Origin: Halieaceae bacterium
Lineage (GTDB): Bacteria; Pseudomonadota; Gammaproteobacteria; Pseudomonadales; Halieaceae
Direction of reading: 5' to 3'
DNA length: 34,950 bases
NCBI GenBank assembly: GCA_030066555.1
Contig: JASJBK010000029.1
Coordinates: 1-34,950 of the forward strand
Shown one piece after another: positions 19,970 to 28,500 of the stretch. Positions within the stretch are counted from its first letter, which is position 1. The number at the start of each line of letters is the position of its first letter. The notes beneath the pieces were generated by a model. It saw only the letters and a program-made list of their open reading frames with translations. It made no database searches and was not told the DNA's origin. Made by a program: the position numbers and the translations under genes.

Positions 19970-20087
19970 TGGCGTCTCCCTGTGTGCTCCGCAATGGTAC
20001 GAAAACTGCCTATGGTTTGTCTTTGATCTGTAAGCGCGAGCCTGATGTAAACTGACCGGCTCAGATTAATAAGAACGAGATTGCACC

Positions 20088-21317
20088 ATGGCTATCGATT
20101 TCACTTTCGGTCCCGAGGTAGAGCAGGCGCGCAAGAGTATCGCCGACTTCATGCGCGACACAGTGAAGCCACGCTACCGGGAACTGAAAGAAAACCAGGA
20201 GGCCGGCCGCGAAGACTGGCGCGCGGCCATCAAGGCCCTGCGCCTGGAAGCGAAGGAAAAAGGCTTCTGGCTGCCGCACATGCCCGCGGAAGCCGGCGGC
20301 ATGGGCCTGGGTGTCACCGCGCTGGCGGCCGTCGCCGCCGAGGCGGCGAAGGTACCCTACGGACCCTACATCATGAACGCCCACGCCCCGGACGAGGGCA
20401 ACATGCACACGCTGCACCACTTCGCCACCGAGTACCAACGCGAGAAGTACCTGCAGCCCCTGCTCGACGGCGAGGTGCGCTCCTGCTTCTCAATGACCGA
20501 ACCGGAAGTCGCCGGTTCCGACCCGACCCTGATCCAGACCAGCGCGGTGGAAGACGGTGACGAGTGGGTGATCAACGGCCACAAGTGGTTTACCTCCGGC
20601 GCCCGCGGCGCCGATTTCGCCATTGTCATCGCCCGCACCGACCCGGACGCGGAGATCCCCCAGGCGCGCAATTCCGCCTTTATCGTCGACTGCGACTCAC
20701 CGGGCTTCGACATCGTGCGCGACGTGGAGACCATGGCCGGCAGCCACAACCACTGCGAGATCCGCTATAACGATGTACGCGTGCCCAGAGCCAACCTGCT
20801 CGGCGAGCGTGGTGGTGGCCACAAACTTGGCCAGGTACGGCTGGGTCCGGCGCGCCTCGCCCACTGCATGCGCTGGCTGGGTGAGATCGAGATGGCGCTG
20901 GAGATGCTGATCGAGCGCGCGCAAAATCGCTTCGCCCACGGCTCGCTGCTCAGTGAGAAGCAGAGCATCCAATGGATGATGTCGGACAGTGCCATGGAAC
21001 TGTACGCCGCCAAGCTGATGGTGCTGCACGCCGCCTACAAGATTGAGAACGGCATGGAATTCAAGCAGGAGGTATCCATGGCCAAGCACCACGTCGCCAA
21101 TACCCTGTGGCGGGTGTGCGACCGGGCGGTGCAGGTGCACGGCGCGCTGGGTTACTCCACCGACTCTCCACTGTCGGGCATGCTGCAGCAGGCGCGCTGG
21201 GCGCGGTTCGCCGACGGCGCCGACGAGGTGCACCAGATGCGCATCGCGGAAATTCTCATGCGCACCTACAACGAAACGGGGTCCATCAACGGCGCCGTGG
21301 GCGGCCTGCCCCTGTAA
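20088..21317 (+). CDS. Acyl-CoA dehydrogenase family protein
   Basis: 409 aa; SCFSMTEPEVAGSDPTLIQTSAVEDGDEWVINGHKWFTSGARGADFAIVIARTD; RAVQVHGALGYSTDSPL. Confidence 0.94.
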   Translation: MAIDFTFGPEVEQARKSIADFMRDTVKPRYRELKENQEAGREDWRAAIKALRLEAKEKGFWLPHMPAEAGGMGLGVTALAAVAAEAAKVPYGPYIMNAHAPDEGNMHTLHHFATEYQREKYLQPLLDGEVRSCFSMTEPEVAGSDPTLIQTSAVEDGDEWVINGHKWFTSGARGADFAIVIARTDPDAEIPQARNSAFIVDCDSPGFDIVRDVETMAGSHNHCEIRYNDVRVPRANLLGERGGGHKLGQVRLGPARLAHCMRWLGEIEMALEMLIERAQNRFAHGSLLSEKQSIQWMMSDSAMELYAAKLMVLHAAYKIENGMEFKQEVSMAKHHVANTLWRVCDRAVQVHGALGYSTDSPLSGMLQQARWARFADGADEVHQMRIAEILMRTYNETGSINGAVGGLPL

Positions 21318-21411
21318 ACCGTGAAAGCGCGCTGTACCTACCGCTCCGCCGAGAATCCGCTATTATCTCCATACGCTTGCAGACAATGCAGGGTCCTGGC
21401 AAGGAGCGATC

Positions 21412-21948
21412 ATGATTGAGTATCACAACCCGGACGCGGCGGTGGGAATCGAGGAGACACCCTACGACCTGTCCGTGGCGATTCGCGGGGAAGAAGCCAC
21501 CTCGATTGGTCTGCTGGCGAACGGGTTTCCGGATTCCGTGGAATTCCTCGATGCGCTGGGTGAGTCTCTCAAGGCGCTCCGGCCCGGCATCGTGATACGC
21601 GCCTACAACAAGGGCAATGCCTCAATACCCGCCGGTCAGACACTGCTGGGCGAGATCGGCGGCGAATGTGTGGGAGTGGTTGCCGCCTACGGCCACTGAG
21701 GCTCCTGCACTACCGGCACCGTGCGTGACGGCATCAACCTCGCCCAACTGGGCATCCCTGCGGTGGCGCTGGTCACCGAGGAGTTCTGGCCCCAGGGCGA
21801 CTTCGTCGCCCAGTCCCTGGGCATGCCGGGTGTACCCCGCGTCAAACTACCTCACCCTGTCGCCGGCACCGGCGCGGTCAACATGCGCGAGGTGGCAGAT
21901 GCCATAGCGCCCCTGGTAATCCGTGCGCTCGAGGCAACGGATGACTGA
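21412..21948 (+). CDS. UGSC-motif selenoprotein; UGA at 21697-21699 read as Sec96
   Basis: ORFs 21412-21699 and 21721-21948 are in one frame (offset 309 nt) with a single TGA between them: ...GGECVGVVAAYGH-U-GSCTTGTVRDGINLAQLGIPAVALVTEEFWPQG...; AAGGAG Shine-Dalgarno at 21401-21406; sel machinery in the same window. Confidence 0.9.
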
Positions 21949-23026
21949 TTTACTCTCTGCAGCTGACGAGGCGGAAGCGCTGGAAGATCTGCACAGCCGC
22001 GGGTGTACAGATGGCCTGCCGGTTGTGATTCCCACCCGCGAGCGCGTCGCTCGCATGGTATTGGCCTCCGGCCAGGATGGCGACATGGTCCTCGGCACCA
22101 TGGGCCCCGGCCACGGTATTGCGACGATTGAAAACGTCGCCGTCGCCGCCGTAATGGCGGGTTGCCTGCCAGACTACATGCCGGTGGTAGTAGCGGCAGT
22201 GAAGGCGGTGATCGATCCGATGTTTGACCTGACAGAGATGCAGGCGACCACTCACTGCACGGCGCCATTGGTGATCGTAAACGGGCCTGCACGCCATACC
22301 TGCGGCCCCATCGCCTCCGGCACCGGTGCCCTCGGGCCCGGCCATCGCGCCAATGCCTCCATCGGGCGCGCACTGCGGCTGACGATGATCAATATCGGCA
22401 AGGCCCGCCCGGGCAGCTCCGACATGGCGCTGCTGGGCCACCCTGGCAAGTTCACCTACTGCCTGGCCGAAGACGAGGAGAATAGTCCATTCCCGCCACT
22501 GCACGTCGACCTGGGTTTCGAAGCGGATGACAGCGTGGTCACCGTGTTGGGTGCGGAGGCACCGCATTCAGTACTGTTCGCCGGTGACGGCGATGACCCC
22601 GACGCCTACAAGGTGTTGCTCGACCTTCTGGCCATGGGACTGGCCAATGCGCCCAGCAATAACGCCATCCTGACAGGTGGCGCCGCCACCGTGGTATTGA
22701 ACCCGGAACACAGCGGGGTATTCCAGAAGGCGGGCTTGAGCAGACAGGACATCGCCCGTGAACTGTATGAGCGCTGTTTCCTGGAACCGGAAATGGTCAA
22801 GCACCTGATGTCGGCCTTCGCTGGTGACAACCCCTCCCGTCGCATGGCCTTCACAGGCCCCGAACAGATCCTGATTCTGCAGGCGGGAGGCAGCGGGCTC
22901 TACTCCATGGTTATGCCATCATGGTGCGCCGGCACCCACACTAATGCCGCTGTCAGCGTAAAGGTCGAGGCTGACATGTTCTGCGAAATTCCCGGCCTGG
23001 CGGCATCAGCAGGCCAGACTTCCTGA
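21941..23026 (+). CDS. Conserved protein of unknown function, translationally coupled to the UGSC selenoprotein
   Basis: ATG at 21941 overlaps the selenoprotein stop (ATGACTGA); ~361 aa, MTDLLSAADEAEALEDLHSRGCTDGLPVVIPTRERVARMV...; longest ORF begins at 21923. Confidence 0.85.
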   Translation: MTDLLSAADEAEALEDLHSRGCTDGLPVVIPTRERVARMVLASGQDGDMVLGTMGPGHGIATIENVAVAAVMAGCLPDYMPVVVAAVKAVIDPMFDLTEMQATTHCTAPLVIVNGPARHTCGPIASGTGALGPGHRANASIGRALRLTMINIGKARPGSSDMALLGHPGKFTYCLAEDEENSPFPPLHVDLGFEADDSVVTVLGAEAPHSVLFAGDGDDPDAYKVLLDLLAMGLANAPSNNAILTGGAATVVLNPEHSGVFQKAGLSRQDIARELYERCFLEPEMVKHLMSAFAGDNPSRRMAFTGPEQILILQAGGSGLYSMVMPSWCAGTHTNAAVSVKVEADMFCEIPGLAASAGQTS

Positions 23027-23060
23027 GCTGCATAGACGCTCGACCATAACACCCCCAGGG

Positions 23061-23092
23061 TGAATAGCTACACAGGAAGCTATTTATTTTTA
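23061..23092 (+). terminator. Candidate Rho-independent terminator after the UGSC gene pair
   Basis: TGAATAGCT-acacagga-AGCTATTTA (7 bp plus U-G/U-A extension) followed by TTTTT. Confidence 0.6.
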
Positions 23093-23139
23093 ACGAGTTA
23101 GCTACTGGTTACTGTGCCTTGTTTAGCTCTCGTCGCCCT

Positions 23140-23219
23140 GAACTTGCCTCGATCCGTCACACTCGGGTACGCACCAAGCTCTTGGAAAGAGCTCGCCCCC
23201 CGAGCGACGACGTAAGTTC
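23140..23219. ncRNA. Candidate structured RNA (nested imperfect hairpin) in the intergenic region
   Basis: Nested complementary segments: GAACTT 23140-23145/AAGTTC 23214-23219; CGTC 23155-23158/GACG 23206-23209; CTCGGG 23162-23167/CCCGAG 23199-23204; AGCTCTT 23177-23183/AAGAGCT 23187-23193, loop GGA. Confidence 0.4.
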
Positions 23220-23357
23220 TTCACAAAGGCAAAGGCTCTCATCCAAATCACACACGGATTCCCCTCCGCACAGTACCTGGTGACCTGTAGCTCGCACCGC
23301 ACACGCGGACTTTGGCACCTTCGGCACCGCAACATTATATCTATCAGTCAATAGTTA

Positions 23358-23385
23358 TTGACTTCTTTTGCTGGCTCAGTATATT
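23358..23385 (+). promoter_or_regulatory. Candidate sigma70-like promoter of the split Rieske operon
   Basis: TTGACT (23358-23363) - 16 nt - TATATT (23380-23385). Confidence 0.55.
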
Positions 23386-23401
23386 ACTATCATTTGATAG
23401 T
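23386..23401. promoter_or_regulatory. Candidate operator palindrome at the presumed transcription start of the Rieske operon
   Basis: ACTATCA-TT-TGATAGT, perfect 7-bp arms; same core occurs at 28205-28224. Confidence 0.55.
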
Positions 23402-23427
23402 TAATAACCGATAAGAGGTGACAGCTC

Positions 23428-23937
23428 ATGAATTCAATTACCACATCGCCGGCCGACACGCCGCTTTGGCATGCGGTGGGTATCGCCAGTGATATCCCCG
23501 ACCCCGGTAACTACCTGGCAGCTGACATCGCGTCGGAGCCGCTGGTGGTGGTGCGCAATGGCGACGGCGAACTGCGCGCCTTATCCCGGGTGTGCCGGCA
23601 CCGAGGATTCGACATGTTGGAGGGCGTTGGCCCTCAGGGCGGCGACCTTATCGGCAGGACGGGGAGCGTCAAGCGCATCAGCTGCCCCTATCACGCCTGG
23701 ACCTACGATCTGGACGGCCAGCTGATCGGTGCGCCGGTTGCCGACGGCATACCGGATTTCGACAAGGGCTGCGTCTCACTGCCGAGCTTCGAGGTTGCCG
23801 AGGTGGATGGCCTCGTATTTGTCTGCCTTGATGCCCCCGCCCCCGACCTGGCAGCCCAACTATCGGAGCAAGGCACCAATACAAGTGCGCTTGCACAACA
23901 TCTCAGCCACGATGCAATCCGGGAGGAGAAGCAATGA
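23428..23937 (+). CDS. Stand-alone Rieske [2Fe-2S] domain protein (split ring-hydroxylating oxygenase component)
   Basis: RVCRHRGFDML ... RISCPYHAWTYDLDGQLIGAP: C-x-H ... C-x2-H intact; only 169 aa, no mononuclear-iron domain. Confidence 0.9.
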   Translation: MNSITTSPADTPLWHAVGIASDIPDPGNYLAADIASEPLVVVRNGDGELRALSRVCRHRGFDMLEGVGPQGGDLIGRTGSVKRISCPYHAWTYDLDGQLIGAPVADGIPDFDKGCVSLPSFEVAEVDGLVFVCLDAPAPDLAAQLSEQGTNTSALAQHLSHDAIREEKQ

Positions 23938-25082
23938 CCGCCACACACCCAATTATCGGCCGTGAGGAGTTCGACAGGGTGGTCGCCGACCCGGCCCGCA
24001 CCCTGCCTGGTCACGCCTACCACAGCTCAGCATTTTTCGATGCCGAGGTGGAACACCTGTTCAAGGCACAGTGGTTTCCCGTTGCCCACGAGCAAATGGT
24101 GCCCACCGCGGGCGATTTCTACACCCTTGATCTGTGGGGACTAAAACTGGTCATCGTGCGCGGCGACGACGGAGACATCCGCGCCCTGGACCGCCGCTGC
24201 CTGCAGACGGGGCGCGACCTGTTCTTCAACCCCTTCACCCAGGGCCACTGCGATACCGTACTCGGAAATGTGCTCGGGCACCGCTCCTGGAAATACGACC
24301 TACAGGGACGCGTTATCGACCCGGATCTGGCGACGGAGGAACACGCCCTGCCCCGCTATGCGCTGGAAAACTGGCAGGGTTTCCTGTTGATAAACATCGA
24401 CGGGAAAGCGAAACCATATGAGCCTGAGCTGGCCACCATGGCGGCGGGCCTTAAAAACTATCGCATCAACGAACTGACGCTTGTCCGTGAACCTGTTGTC
24501 TTTGATATGGAAGCCAACTGGAAGCTGGTGGCCGAGAACTACATCGAGGCCTATCATCACCTGGCGACACACCGGAATACCTTCGAGAAGGTCTCCCCGG
24601 CCCGCAGCACCTTTACCGACGATCTCACCGACAAGGTTATCTCCCTGAACATGCCCATCGAAGTGGACTTTGAGCAGGCCTTCGACTGGACACTGCCGCC
24701 TATTGCCAGCCTGGAGGAAGCTGATCGCGGGACCTTCAATGCCTACCTCGCCCTGCCCCTGTTCCTGCTGACCCCGCTGCACAACAGTCTCGCCTGGCTA
24801 CACCTGATACCGGTGTCTGCGGAGCGATCATTCTGGATGATCTACATCCTGGCGCCGGCCGAGTATCTGGAGCGGGAAGAGGATGTCAGGAAGCTGGTCG
24901 ACAGCGGCATCGAAATTCACAACGAAGACATGGATGCCTGCATCGGTAACCACAAAGGCTTCCGCAGCCGCTTCTTCGAGCAGGGCTATGTGCATCCGGA
25001 TCTTGAGAAAGGTGTATCGCTATTGGACCGCCATGTGCTCGAGGCCATCGCCAAAGGTGATCCGGCATTGGTGGGCAATTGA
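23934..25082 (+). CDS. Ring-hydroxylating oxygenase alpha-like catalytic protein with degenerate Rieske ligands
   Basis: WKLVAENYIEAYHHLATHRNTF mononuclear Fe motif intact; Rieske region reads RRCLQTGRD ... NVLGHRSWKYDLQG (His to Gln, Cys to Val); ATGA overlap with upstream gene. Confidence 0.88.
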   Translation: MTATHPIIGREEFDRVVADPARTLPGHAYHSSAFFDAEVEHLFKAQWFPVAHEQMVPTAGDFYTLDLWGLKLVIVRGDDGDIRALDRRCLQTGRDLFFNPFTQGHCDTVLGNVLGHRSWKYDLQGRVIDPDLATEEHALPRYALENWQGFLLINIDGKAKPYEPELATMAAGLKNYRINELTLVREPVVFDMEANWKLVAENYIEAYHHLATHRNTFEKVSPARSTFTDDLTDKVISLNMPIEVDFEQAFDWTLPPIASLEEADRGTFNAYLALPLFLLTPLHNSLAWLHLIPVSAERSFWMIYILAPAEYLEREEDVRKLVDSGIEIHNEDMDACIGNHKGFRSRFFEQGYVHPDLEKGVSLLDRHVLEAIAKGDPALVGN

Positions 25083-25212
25083 TCCCGAACCTATGCCAGC
25101 GGAAGGGCACAAGCCAAGTCGCCGGTGACGGTGTGGCACTACCGAGTGCCACTTCTCGCTCCTCGGCGATGCAGACCGTATACTGTTCACACGGTATTGA
25201 GCGACTGACTTC

Positions 25213-25884
25213 ATGAGCAAAGCCCTGCGGCGGCCGGTAGGACGGCCGCGCGCCAACAAGCAGGTACCCCGGCAACCCGCGCGGGAAGATATCCTGGCCG
25301 CCAGCGCCGAGCTGTTCGCGGAACACGGTTTCAAGGGCACCTCGACCCGCATGATCGCCGAGCGGGTCGGCATTCGCCAGCCGTCCCTCTTCCACCACTT
25401 CTCACGCAAGGCCGACATACTCGAGGCGCTGGTAGACGTCGGCGGGCAGCGGATACTCGACTACCTTGATCGTATCGATTTCGCCGCGGACCCTCGTGTC
25501 CAGCTCTACCAGTTGATCGCCTTTGACTGCCACTTTTTGCTGACCGAGCCCCTGGGCATCAACAAACTGATGGCGCTGCCGGAGGTGCGTAATGGCCCGC
25601 TGGGCGTAAGTGTCGATGCGACCCGAGAGCGCATCCTTGATGCCTACCGGCGACTGATCGCTGCCGGCGAGCAGCAGGGCTACTTTCTTGTGCAGGACCT
25701 TGATGTCGTTACCCACACGGTGTTCGGCATGGGCGAAAGCGTCTGGTCCTGGTGTGCCGGCGGCGTCGATGACCCGCAAGCTACCGCCTGTATCATTGCC
25801 GACATGGCCCTGCGTACACTGTTGCTTGATTCCGCCCGCCTGCCGGAAGTCAGGGAATCGGCCGAGGCTATCCACAACGGTTAG
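25213..25884 (+). CDS. TetR/AcrR family transcriptional regulator
   Basis: REDILAASAELFAEHGFKGTSTRMIAERVGIRQPSLFHHFSRKADILEALV HTH domain. Confidence 0.93.
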   Translation: MSKALRRPVGRPRANKQVPRQPAREDILAASAELFAEHGFKGTSTRMIAERVGIRQPSLFHHFSRKADILEALVDVGGQRILDYLDRIDFAADPRVQLYQLIAFDCHFLLTEPLGINKLMALPEVRNGPLGVSVDATRERILDAYRRLIAAGEQQGYFLVQDLDVVTHTVFGMGESVWSWCAGGVDDPQATACIIADMALRTLLLDSARLPEVRESAEAIHNG

Positions 25885-25965
25885 CTTTCCAGTAGGCGCA
25901 GCAACCCACTATCAACGAATGCCCGGCCTACACCGCCCCGGCCGGAACTACCCGCCAGATTCCCC

Positions 25966-28131
25966 CTATCCCGGCTCCCGCAGTTTTTGCAGCGCAGCCT
26001 CCACGGGCTCGCTGAGCGCTTCGGCTACGCGAAGGCGTTCGCGATCCAGTTCAGCGTAGAGCCGCTCGACCTCCGCCAAATCCCGTAACTCAAGAAACCA
26101 GGGCTCAATCAGCAGTCTTTGCATAAACGGCATGCCGTGCCTCCTTGCATCCATAAGGTACTGAGCGGCGATAGTGTGCTGCTCGATGGCGGCATGACCG
26201 GCTGCAAGCCTGAAATACGGGAACCAGGTGTCCGGGGCTTGATCGCGTTCACGCTCCCAACGAAGCAGATAGTCCTCGGCGAGTTGGCTTGCCACTGAGG
26301 AACCTGCGGCACAATGCAGCGCATATAGGGTGTGCGCGCCGCGCTGGAAATCCGTCAGCACGGTGTCTATCGGCCAGCTTGCCGGTGGCTCACCATCAAA
26401 TATACGCTTCAACGTTGCCACTGCGTCGTCACACCGATTGGCAGTGGCCTGGATGTACGCGAGGTTGTTTAGGGCAGCAAAGTCATCGGGGCGTGCATCC
26501 ACCGCCTTCTCGACCGCCTCTATAGCAAGATCCTCCTGTCCGGCTTGTTGCAGCAGCTTGGCTCGATGATAGAGCACCGTTGCATGCAGCGGCGCGGATT
26601 GCAGGGCACGCTCAGTGAACGCCAGACCCTGATCCAGATGGCCCAGATTCCCCAGGTAGCTTGCAACATGCTCTATGAACCAGGGCGATTCCTCCGCGCT
26701 CGGATAGCCTGCAATAGTCAGCTCTGCTGCTGTCTGCATCTCTCCCAGGAGGAAATATCCGGTCGCAGCTCCTACTGCGGTCACAGACCCCTCAGCCTTC
26801 AGCTCAACCAGTAAGCCGAGCGCTTCCGTCCGTTTGCCTGCTCGGGCGAGAGTGATGGCGTAATTGAGCGTGACCATGGGGTGCAGTGGGTCGGTAGCAT
26901 GCGCCCGCGCCAACAGTTTCAGTGACTCCGGCAGCTGACCCACGGGCTGGACGCTTGCAAGGCGATGAGCGTTCTCGGCATTGTTGGGATCAAGTTCCAC
27001 GGCTCTGCGAAAGTGCGATACAAACGCGCGATCGGTGGCGCCATCGGCCCACTCCAACATCCCCAATGCGGCGTACGCGTCGGCAAGATCCGGTTGCAGC
27101 AACATGGCGCGCTGTATTGCCAGGCGTGCTGCCGACTCCACACTGCTGGTGCTCACGAAACCGTAGAGCGCCTGAAGTACATAGGCATCCGCGAGCGCTG
27201 CCCAGGCGCGCGCGAAGTCGGGATCCAGGGCCACCGCGGCGGCGAATTCACGGGAGGCTATTTCCAGACCAGGTCCGGTACGACTGACCATGGCATGCCG
27301 GCCCCTCAGGAAGTGATCGTAAGCCTGCACGTCGAGTGTCGAGCCTGGCGGTCGTGTGGCAACGTCATCACTGAGAAGGTGTGTGCTGACTTCCTTTCGT
27401 ACCGCTCTGGCGATGTCATCCTGTATGAAGAAAATGTCGTCCAGCTTGCGATCATAGGTCTCGGACCAGAGGTGGAAGCCTGTTTCCACATCTATAAGCT
27501 GCGCGGTGACCCGCACACTGTCGGCGCTCTTGCGAACGCTTCCCTCCAGCACGGTCGCCACGCCGAGCTGGCTGCCTATGAGGCGCAGGTCTTCGTTCCG
27601 GCCTTTGAAAGCAAAGCTCGATGTACGGCCAGCCACCTGGAGATCGGGCAATTTGGCCAGCACGTTGAGCAGCTCCTCGCTGAGCCCGTCGGCGAAATAC
27701 CCGTGTGAGGAATCATCACTCATGTTAACGAACGGGAGAACTGCGATAGAGGCCGCGGGCGGCAGTGTTGCAGCGGTATCGACACGCTCGCGGTAGCTGT
27801 ACACGGTCGCAATTGCAGCCAGTGCAACGAGAACAATAAGCGCCGCGTTCCCAGTGCGGCGGTCGGTTTCCTTGGGCGTAGCCAGGGCTGCCTCGTGGCG
27901 CTGGAATCCCTCTTCCGAGAAGTCGTAGTACCAGGCTAGTAGCAACACCACCGGAAAGGAGGCGACGCAGAAAATCGCGATAGCCTGCAACGCCCAGGCA
28001 GGCCAACCCAAGGTGGGGAAGGCAACTTCACTGGTCTTGAGAATGAACCAGCTGCTCGCAAGGTGCGCGCCTGCTGCACGTAGCACGTTGCGCCGATGTA
28101 ATTCTCCCAGTAGTGAGGCTCTTTGCGCCAT
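25966..28131 (-). CDS. Membrane-anchored TolB/FlgO-like plus TPR-repeat protein (resembles the C-terminal part of CadC/adenylate cyclase-type TPR proteins, without a recognised HTH)
   Basis: LLGELHRRNVLRAAGAHLASSWFILKTSEVAFPTLGWPAWALQAIAIFCVASFPVVLLLAWYYDFSEEG; SIAVLPFVNMSDDSSHGYFADGLSEELLNVLAKLPDLQVAGRTSSFAFKG; multiple C-terminal TPR-like repeats. Confidence 0.82.
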   Translation of the reverse strand: MAQRASLLGELHRRNVLRAAGAHLASSWFILKTSEVAFPTLGWPAWALQAIAIFCVASFPVVLLLAWYYDFSEEGFQRHEAALATPKETDRRTGNAALIVLVALAAIATVYSYRERVDTAATLPPAASIAVLPFVNMSDDSSHGYFADGLSEELLNVLAKLPDLQVAGRTSSFAFKGRNEDLRLIGSQLGVATVLEGSVRKSADSVRVTAQLIDVETGFHLWSETYDRKLDDIFFIQDDIARAVRKEVSTHLLSDDVATRPPGSTLDVQAYDHFLRGRHAMVSRTGPGLEIASREFAAAVALDPDFARAWAALADAYVLQALYGFVSTSSVESAARLAIQRAMLLQPDLADAYAALGMLEWADGATDRAFVSHFRRAVELDPNNAENAHRLASVQPVGQLPESLKLLARAHATDPLHPMVTLNYAITLARAGKRTEALGLLVELKAEGSVTAVGAATGYFLLGEMQTAAELTIAGYPSAEESPWFIEHVASYLGNLGHLDQGLAFTERALQSAPLHATVLYHRAKLLQQAGQEDLAIEAVEKAVDARPDDFAALNNLAYIQATANRCDDAVATLKRIFDGEPPASWPIDTVLTDFQRGAHTLYALHCAAGSSVASQLAEDYLLRWERERDQAPDTWFPYFRLAAGHAAIEQHTIAAQYLMDARRHGMPFMQRLLIEPWFLELRDLAEVERLYAELDRERLRVAEALSEPVEAALQKLREPG

Positions 28132-28204
28132 CAGATGATGCCTCGCTGCGATTCCGGCCCGCCTTCGGCGCTACCAGCACTTGAAGACGCACGGAATCAG
28201 AAAC

Positions 28205-28224
28205 TATCTATCATTTGATAGATA
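28205..28224. promoter_or_regulatory. Candidate operator palindrome upstream of the minus-strand TPR gene
   Basis: TATCTATCA-TT-TGATAGATA, perfect 9-bp arms, same core as 23386-23401. Confidence 0.55.
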
Positions 28225-28500
28225 TATAATCTCCTGAATCGTACCCACTCGTCAACTGCCGTCCAACTCGTGTTCACTCCGGGCGATATGCGATGAGCAA
28301 ATCCGTCTGCCGCCTCTAAACGAAGACAACTCCGCACAACGGAGGCCAAACACGGCTCTGCCACAGCAACCCTGGCGTGAGATGAAACTCAGGAACTCCA
28401 TTCAGATCACATCTCGTTCTGGCGCCGGGTGATGCTATACTGTCGCGCTTTCGCAACCACGCAGCCTTTCGTTAGGGCCGCCACTGACCAGAGATTCAAC

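Noticed and set aside
21412-21948. Two separate small genes (95 aa and 75 aa)
   Set aside because: Same frame, the second has no Shine-Dalgarno at its GTG, and the intervening codons form U-G-S-C
23123-23351. Small minus-strand ORFs (70 and 64 aa) in the intergenic region
   Set aside because: They overlap each other in different frames, have no recognisable motif and cover the inverted-repeat block; kept as possible noncoding RNA. I could not exclude a fragment of a decayed gene
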